Below are positions 59,050-64,000 of a DNA stretch of 64,000 nt, piece by piece (the stretch's first letter is position 1; each line of letters starts with the position of its first letter). This DNA is from Ditylenchus dipsaci. Its lineage: Eukaryota; Nematoda; Chromadorea; Rhabditida; Anguinidae. The stretch lies in contig SADC01000001.1 of assembly GCA_004194705.1 (NCBI GenBank), positions 744,001 through 808,000 of the forward strand, in the 5' to 3' direction. The notes under the pieces are model-generated. The model worked only from the letters and a program-made list of their open reading frames with translations, was not told the origin of the DNA and searched no databases. A program made the position numbers and the translations under genes.

Positions 59050-60153
59050 GGTGCCATGGCATTTCGTCCAAAATTCAGTTCGTCCAAAGTCAATTCGTTC
59101 AAAGAGAATCGTCCAAAATGCAATTCGTCCAAATTTGAATTCCAAGTCGAAATTTTGTGGGAAAACGATTTTTACGATCACAGGATAACTTCAACCGCTC
59201 AGAACCCGTGCCAGAGTGATCGAAAGCTGATAAAATCTGATTTTTAGGGGTTTACTGCAGGGGGGGCAAAATTTTTGCGAAAAAAACGATAGAGCGAATC
59301 AGAATCGCAATGCGATCGGGTGAATCACTCAGAATTACACCATAAATATCAAAAACTATCCCAAACCACTCCAGCGACTCGAAAACACTGTTTAGAGTGG
59401 TTTGGAGTGGTTCGCGATGTTCGATGGTGAGATTCTGAGCGATTAATCCGATCACATTGCGATTCTGATTCGCTAAATCGTTTTTTTTGCAAAGAGTTTG
59501 TCCCCCGTTAATAAACCCCCAAAAACCAGATTTTATTGGCCTTTGGTCACTGCAGCATGAGATTGGTCCTTCGTAAATTAAGTCTCTAATAGGTTACATG
59601 TTCGAATCCCGGTCGTGGCAAAATATTTTTTCCTGGCTAAAATAGCTTTGAACGGACCCGTAAGCTTCAGGGTGCATAGTGAGACCATCTGAAACCTGCT
59701 CAAACGGGTATCCACCTCCATAATACTAAATTTGGATTTAGCCCAAATTAAACAAAAAAAAACATTTTATCCCACCCATAATCCTGTCCTGAGTAGGATT
59801 TTTAATACCAAACAGCTACTTGGACTGCAGAAACCCAAGTCCTCAAGTAGTTTCAGACCCCGCAGTATTTAGGTGGCAGTCGAAAGGACGTGGTGCTTGG
59901 ATGACCGACTTAGGAAAGAAAACAGAAACAGTCGGTAATTGTATTTGGCAGTGCCTAGACATGGGTATTCAAATGGAAATGAATTAATAAGAACCTTGAC
60001 GGACTTCACCTTGTTTGAATTTGGACGAATTGCACTTTGGACGAACTGACTTTTGGACGAATTGACTTTTGGACGAACTGAATTTTGGACGAATTGAATT
60101 TCGGACGAATTGGCTTTGGACGAATTGAATTTTGGACGAAATGCCATGGCACC
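59050..60153. mobile_element. Fold-back Mutator-like element with TTCGTCCAAA arms, perfect 9-bp TSD
   Basis: Ends ggtgccatggcatttcgtcc … ggacgaaatgccatggcacc, flanked by perfect gtttttatg duplications (59041-59049 and 60154-60162). Both arms are tandem arrays of ~16-bp 'ttcgtccaaa(a)ttcaa' units: about five at the left (59068-59140) and eight at the right (60018-60140). Inside are a fold-back (59240-59520), a SINE-like unit (59545-59760) and no transposase. The 9-bp duplication and the tandem-armed layout link it to Mutator. Confidence 0.8.
59545..59760 (+). repeat. tRNA-derived SINE-like unit
   Basis: A good B box 'ggttacatgttcgaatcccgg' is preceded by a weak A-box-like stretch (gcagcatgagattggtcc). 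The body 'ggacccgtaagcttcagggt' and an A-rich tail (aaacaaaaaaaaac) follow. It lies inside the 59050-60153 element. Confidence 0.5.
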
Positions 60154-60227
60154 GTTTTTATGAGGCTTTCATAAATCTTAAATGTGGAATTGATCTTCAC
60201 ATAATGTCTGAATTTTAAGGCAAAATA

Positions 60228-60757
60228 TCAGGTCGTTCAGTAAGTTCGCAGACTAACCCGATTCAGACTAAAGCAGACTAACCCGATTTCGCCCGATTCA
60301 GCTGAGTCGATTGGTACTATGTTTGTATTATAGAAGCGTTGACTCCAGCACACCACACTCAAATGAGGTACCAAAAGGGGTATCGAAACCCGGATTTTCG
60401 AGTATTTCGGGGAATAACCCAAGGATCGACTCGGCCAACCGACCCGATCATGTCCAAATATGGTACCAATCGACTCAGCTTAATCTGGCAAATCGATTGG
60501 TACCGTGTTTGTATTTGGGAAGTATAATATTGAATACAATAAAACTAGAATAAAACAAATGTATGACATATCACAATTAGAGTAAGCAGTCAAAATAGTG
60601 GTTTTCTCAGCTTTTTACAATCTGTAATGCAATTCTGAGCACAGATTCGTGCTCAGCGTGCAATTTTGACCTAGAATTGCCAGTTTCAATAGTTTTGCAA
60701 AGATTTTTTTTCAAAAAATATGTAAGGGTTAGTCTGCGAACTTACTGAACGACCTGA
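60228..60757. mobile_element. mariner-like MITE, TCAGGTCGTTCAGTAAGTTCG ends, TA duplication
   Basis: tcaggtcgttcagtaagttc … gaacttactgaacgacctga (~32-bp TIRs continuing as gcagactaaccc), with TA on each flank (60226-60227 and 60758-60759). The motif is mariner-type. The interior has 'gactcagct'/'agctgagtc' pairs and no transposase. Confidence 0.75.
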
Positions 60758-60954
60758 TACTTCCTGAGAGGGTTATGCCCACGCTAATAAGAGGTGGTGC
60801 CCGGGAATTCAATTTTTTTCTAATCATCGAACTTCTCCACGTGTTTTTTTAAATTTGGTTTTTAACAAAACCATACCTAAAATAAAATTCCGAGCCTTGT
60901 TTTGTTAGAAAACAGAAGTTAATGATTAGGAAAATGTTTTAATTTCGGGTACAT

Positions 60955-61045
60955 GTCAGTTCGCTCCCCGTGTCAATTCACTCCCTGATCAATTCACTCC
61001 CCGTATCAATTCACTCCCCAGATCAATTCACTCCCTGAAACAATC
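60955..61045. repeat. Tandem array of ~18-bp TCAATTCACTCCC units
   Basis: Five units: 'gtcagttcgctccccgt', 'gtcaattcactccctga', 'tcaattcactccccgta' and so on. It lies ~50 bp upstream of the second MULE transposase, in the same position as the tandem arms of the other Mutator-like elements. It is probably one arm; the matching right arm is not in the window. Confidence 0.75.
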
Positions 61046-61097
61046 TTGGCTAAAGTACACAGTCCATAATAATTAAGGTTGTGCTTAGGAAGCAAAA

Positions 61098-63060
61098 ATG
61101 TCAAGCAGCGATAGCGAAGACGACTACGATCTCGAATACTTGGAGGCGGAATCAATCGAAGAGAAAGGCACAGGACGAACTGGGAAGCGTGTAATTTGGG
61201 CTAATGGTTTTTCTTACACATACAATTCGGTAAGAGCTATGTTTTCTTGTCGCTTATCTTGAAAACTTCACTTCAGGATAGCAGAAAGCAAGAAGGTGTA
61301 TCGTTTTTCCACTGTACTCGTCAAAAAACTGCCAATCGACGTGGAAAGCGCAAGCGTTGCAAGGCCAGAGGGTTCGTTCGGGCTGGCCAAAACATTTTCT
61401 TCCTATCAAAGCGGTGTTTTCATGACGGTAAACCATTGGACTACGAGGAAACTTTTTAGATTTTAAAATTATATTGACTTCTATCTAAAATCTACTTACT
61501 TTTAGAAGAAGAGACGAATCAATGCTGGAATGGCAATGGCGGAACAGTCTCCAACAGTGAAAATCAAATCGGCAGTGAGATATCAAGCCTGTCTATCAAG
61601 TGTGGAGCGGGCGATGAGCTTTTGGCAGCCTTTCCAAAAGACAGCAGCATCAGCCGTCAAATTCAGAGGAAAAAGTACAAGCTTAACCTAAAGACAGTGG
61701 ATTGCAAAAAGCTGTGTGATATGGTGATTCCGCCAGGAGCTAAAGTGACGCATGATGAAAAGCCATTCTTGCGCTATGACTCACAGGTTCTGTCTGGATA
61801 TTTTGGTAATTTTTTCATAGAGATAGTTTAGAGGTTACGTGTATTATTTAGCTACTCAACGTGTGCTTGTATGGATGTCGGACTTTGGTCACTCACTGTT
61901 GCTTCGAACGGAACTGGTGGGCTTTGATGCTACGTACAGAAAACCTCCACGAGGCATCTACCAGGTACCAAATTAACTCTGTTTTTGAAATTTCTGCATG
62001 TAGCTTTAGTTCTTCACACTTTATGCCTGGATTGATGAAAAATTTTTCGTGGTTGATTTGCTTGGATGTGTGGAAAGACGACTGAGTCCTATGTCAGCGT
62101 AATGAAAAAATTTTTCTATGAATCTGCTCATCGGTACAATGTAAAGGGCTTTTTCTCTGGTAATTTCAGTGATCTTTAGGCTCTATATGTGTTCGAGGGA
62201 CCCCCGAAAACTTTATGTGATTTTTTAGGCTTAGTTTCAGGCAAGGTTTGGCCAGCTTATATGAGGCATATTTTTTCGGCAGTCTCTCGAACACATATAG
62301 AGCCAAAATTTATATCAAACTTGATTACATCAGTTATCTTTCTTGCAGACTTTGAAAGCGCTTCAGCTACTGCTATTATGAAGATCTTTCCAACCTCAAG
62401 CCCGTCCGATGTATCTTCCATCTTTCGAAAACGATTCAAAAGTGGGCAAAATCTCATGGCCTGGCAAAGTACTATGCAGTGAGCTCAAGCGATGGATACT
62501 CCTCTTCTCTAAGCTAGCGTATCTCCCTGTCTCAGATGTTCTCATTGGATATGATGCTTTGGCGAAGGAGCATGAAATGCTGATGGAATGTGGCGTAGTC
62601 GATGCTAGGGAACAATCGAAAGTTGATGGTTATTTACAGATTTCATAGTCAATTGTTTTGAATCCTTGTTACAGTCGAACTCCGATATAAGGCCACCCCG
62701 ATATAAGGCCACCCCTGCTATAAGGCCACCCGAGACCAATTTTTGGCCAGCAAAGAAAGAAATTAGTCAAAGTTCACCCCGATATAAAGCCACCCCGATA
62801 TAAGGCCACCTTCGGCCGGTCCCCAGGGGTGGCCTTATATCGGAGTTCGACTGTATAGCCTTTCTGAAGTACGTGCCCCTGACATTTCTTTATCGTGGCC
62901 CTATTGATGATGTGCGCCCTTCTCTCTACGACATCGAACTTTGGAATGTTAACGAACACTTATTGCGCCAGTGGCCAGTTACCAATAACGCTGTGAAAGC
63001 TGGAACAAAGAGTACAATGCACACTTTCCGGGGGGTGGAAAGCCTGATCGAAGTAAAGTA
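61098..63060 (+). pseudogene. MULE transposase with FLYWCH-like zinc finger, degenerate
   Basis: Exon-like pieces: an acidic N-terminus (MSSSDSEDDYDLEYLEAE, 61098-61229, donor gtaaga); a Cys/His segment FFHC … KRKRCKARGFVRAG … RCFHDG (61277-61459), matching FLYWCH-type fingers; DELLAAFPKDSSISRQIQRK and VIPPGAKVTHDEKPFLRYDS (61610-61790); VWMSDFGHSLLL … VGFDATYRKPPRGIYQ (61870-61965, first catalytic Asp); ADFESASATAIMKIFP (62345-62395, second site); and IDDVRPSLYDIELWNVNEHL … TNNAVKAGTKSTMHTF (62890-63050). The order matches MULE transposases. Frames are broken, and a pogo MITE (62672-62853) interrupts the 3' part. Confidence 0.75.
62672..62853. mobile_element. pogo-like MITE, CAGTCGAACTCCGATATAAGG ends, TA duplication
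   Basis: cagtcgaactccgatataag … cttatatcggagttcgactg (182 bp) with TA on both sides (62670-62671 and 62854-62855). 'gatataaggccacccc' is repeated inside. It is inserted within the MULE transposase remnant. Confidence 0.85.
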
Positions 63061-63189
63061 ATCCGCCACCAAATGGATGAGGAAGAATCTGTTCCTCACG
63101 CGATTTTACGGTAAGGTTTTTTTTTGTTTCTTTGCTAGACTTATTTCAAAACTATTGTAAGACACCAGTTGAAACCTGAGGAAGAGTTA

Positions 63190-63360
63190 CGAAATATACG
63201 TCCTATGCAGGGGCAATCTGCCCCCTTAGCAACAACGAAAAATCCGCGGATACAATCCGCGGATTTCTTGAAAGTTATCCGCGGATATTTTTCGTAGCAA
63301 CAACGAAAAAATCCGCGGATATTTTGAACAAATCCGCGGATTTTTTCTAGCCTGCTCGGG
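63190..63360. repeat. ATCCGCGGAT tandem and inverted repeats
   Basis: Seven 'tccgcgga' palindromes are spaced ~20 bp apart with 'gtagcaacaacgaaaa' between two clusters. It might be the degenerate right arm of the second MULE or a separate fold-back. Confidence 0.6.
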
Positions 63361-63539
63361 AGTAGGCTAGAAATATAATTTTGACTTTTTTTCATTTAGA
63401 GAAGTACTCAAAAATTATTTTCAAGTAATTATTTTGACGTAAAAAGCATTTGAGAGGTAAAAACAAGCTCTATAGGAAGTGATGTGGAATTAAAAGGGCA
63501 CTTTCAAAAACTCCTATTTTGACTGTTTTACCATGTGCT

Positions 63540-63940
63540 TAAACATGGACCTTGGCAAATGAGCCTCTTTATGCATTTTGATAAAAATCCCTGCTCGGGT
63601 TAAGCTTATCTCGCAGGTTAGGCCCTACACCCTTTTATGGTATTGGCTGTAATCATAGTCAAGGGTCAGCTTAGTTGACCCTCAACTTTTTAAGTTGAGT
63701 CCTAAAGTTGACCCCACCCTCAACTTTTCAGGCCTTAACTTAGTTGACCCTATATCTTTTCTGTCAAACCATAAAGTTGACCCTCAAAGTTGAACCCGGC
63801 CTTAGCTTTTTGCACCACAACTTTTAGCGGACCCTAAGGTTGACCTTCAACTACTCTGAGTGCACCGAAAAGCATGCATACCAGAGTTCCTATATGCGGT
63901 AGGCCACAGTGTTCAAAACCAAATTCAAATCTTCAGTGGT
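63540..63940. repeat. rep-A fragments around an AGTTGACCCTCAACTT repeat
   Basis: A rep-A short arm (inverted) at 63545-63610 and a rep-A long-arm piece at 63860-63920 (agcatgcataccagagttcc … tgcggtaggccac) enclose a tandem of 'agttgaccctcaactttt' units (63660-63860). Another case of rep-A arms framing foreign sequence. Confidence 0.6.
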
Positions 63941-64000
63941 TGACACTGGGCTTTTGCGAATATTTTACTTTTTATTTGACCCTTTCACCCCCGTAAAGCC

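Overview
This window is nuclear DNA from an animal, most likely a nematode. It is AT-rich and intron-rich. It carries an extracellular-type nematode globin, a ShKT (SXC) exon, tandem-PDZ and EGF genes with very short introns, and a huge load of inverted-repeat transposons. No bacterial operons, rRNA, CRISPR or viral genes were seen.

Host genes, left to right: a ShKT exon (517-608); a terminal exon of an unrecognised minus-strand gene (12487-12589); a Polo-type kinase gene in six exons (16735-24638) whose 4.2-kb second intron contains a ribosomal protein eL34 gene (18498-18880); a two-EGF gene (30241-32125) with a 19-nt microexon; an orphan terminal exon (33484-33566); a four-exon globin gene (36345-38095); tRNA-Lys(UUU) (40471-40543); a five-exon two-PDZ gene on the minus strand (42162-43203); two unassigned coding pieces (43492-43827); a secreted or membrane protein gene (44070-44569); and a minus-strand RRM gene fragment (45091-45940).

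The rest is mostly transposons, many nested. They include hAT elements with readable 8-bp target-site duplications (TSDs), pogo-like and mariner-like MITEs with TA duplications, a TTAA-ended family, an ACCGTATTT-ended family, and Mutator-like elements. One Mutator-like element is delimited end to end (53508-57099; 8-bp TSD, ~95-bp terminal inverted repeats or TIRs, transposase remnant). A second transposase lies at 61098-63060. Several fold-back elements have arms built of short tandem repeats. Two TTAA-type inverted-repeat pairs enclose host coding sequence: eL34 in one, RRM exons in the other.

Four apparent one-base deletions, three in short homopolymers, interrupt otherwise well-conserved genes (kinase twice, eL34, PDZ). 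They look more like uncorrected read errors than pseudogenes. Names were assigned from motifs read by eye; no database search was run. In the entries, rep-A, rep-B and rep-C are labels made up here for repeat families seen several times in the window.
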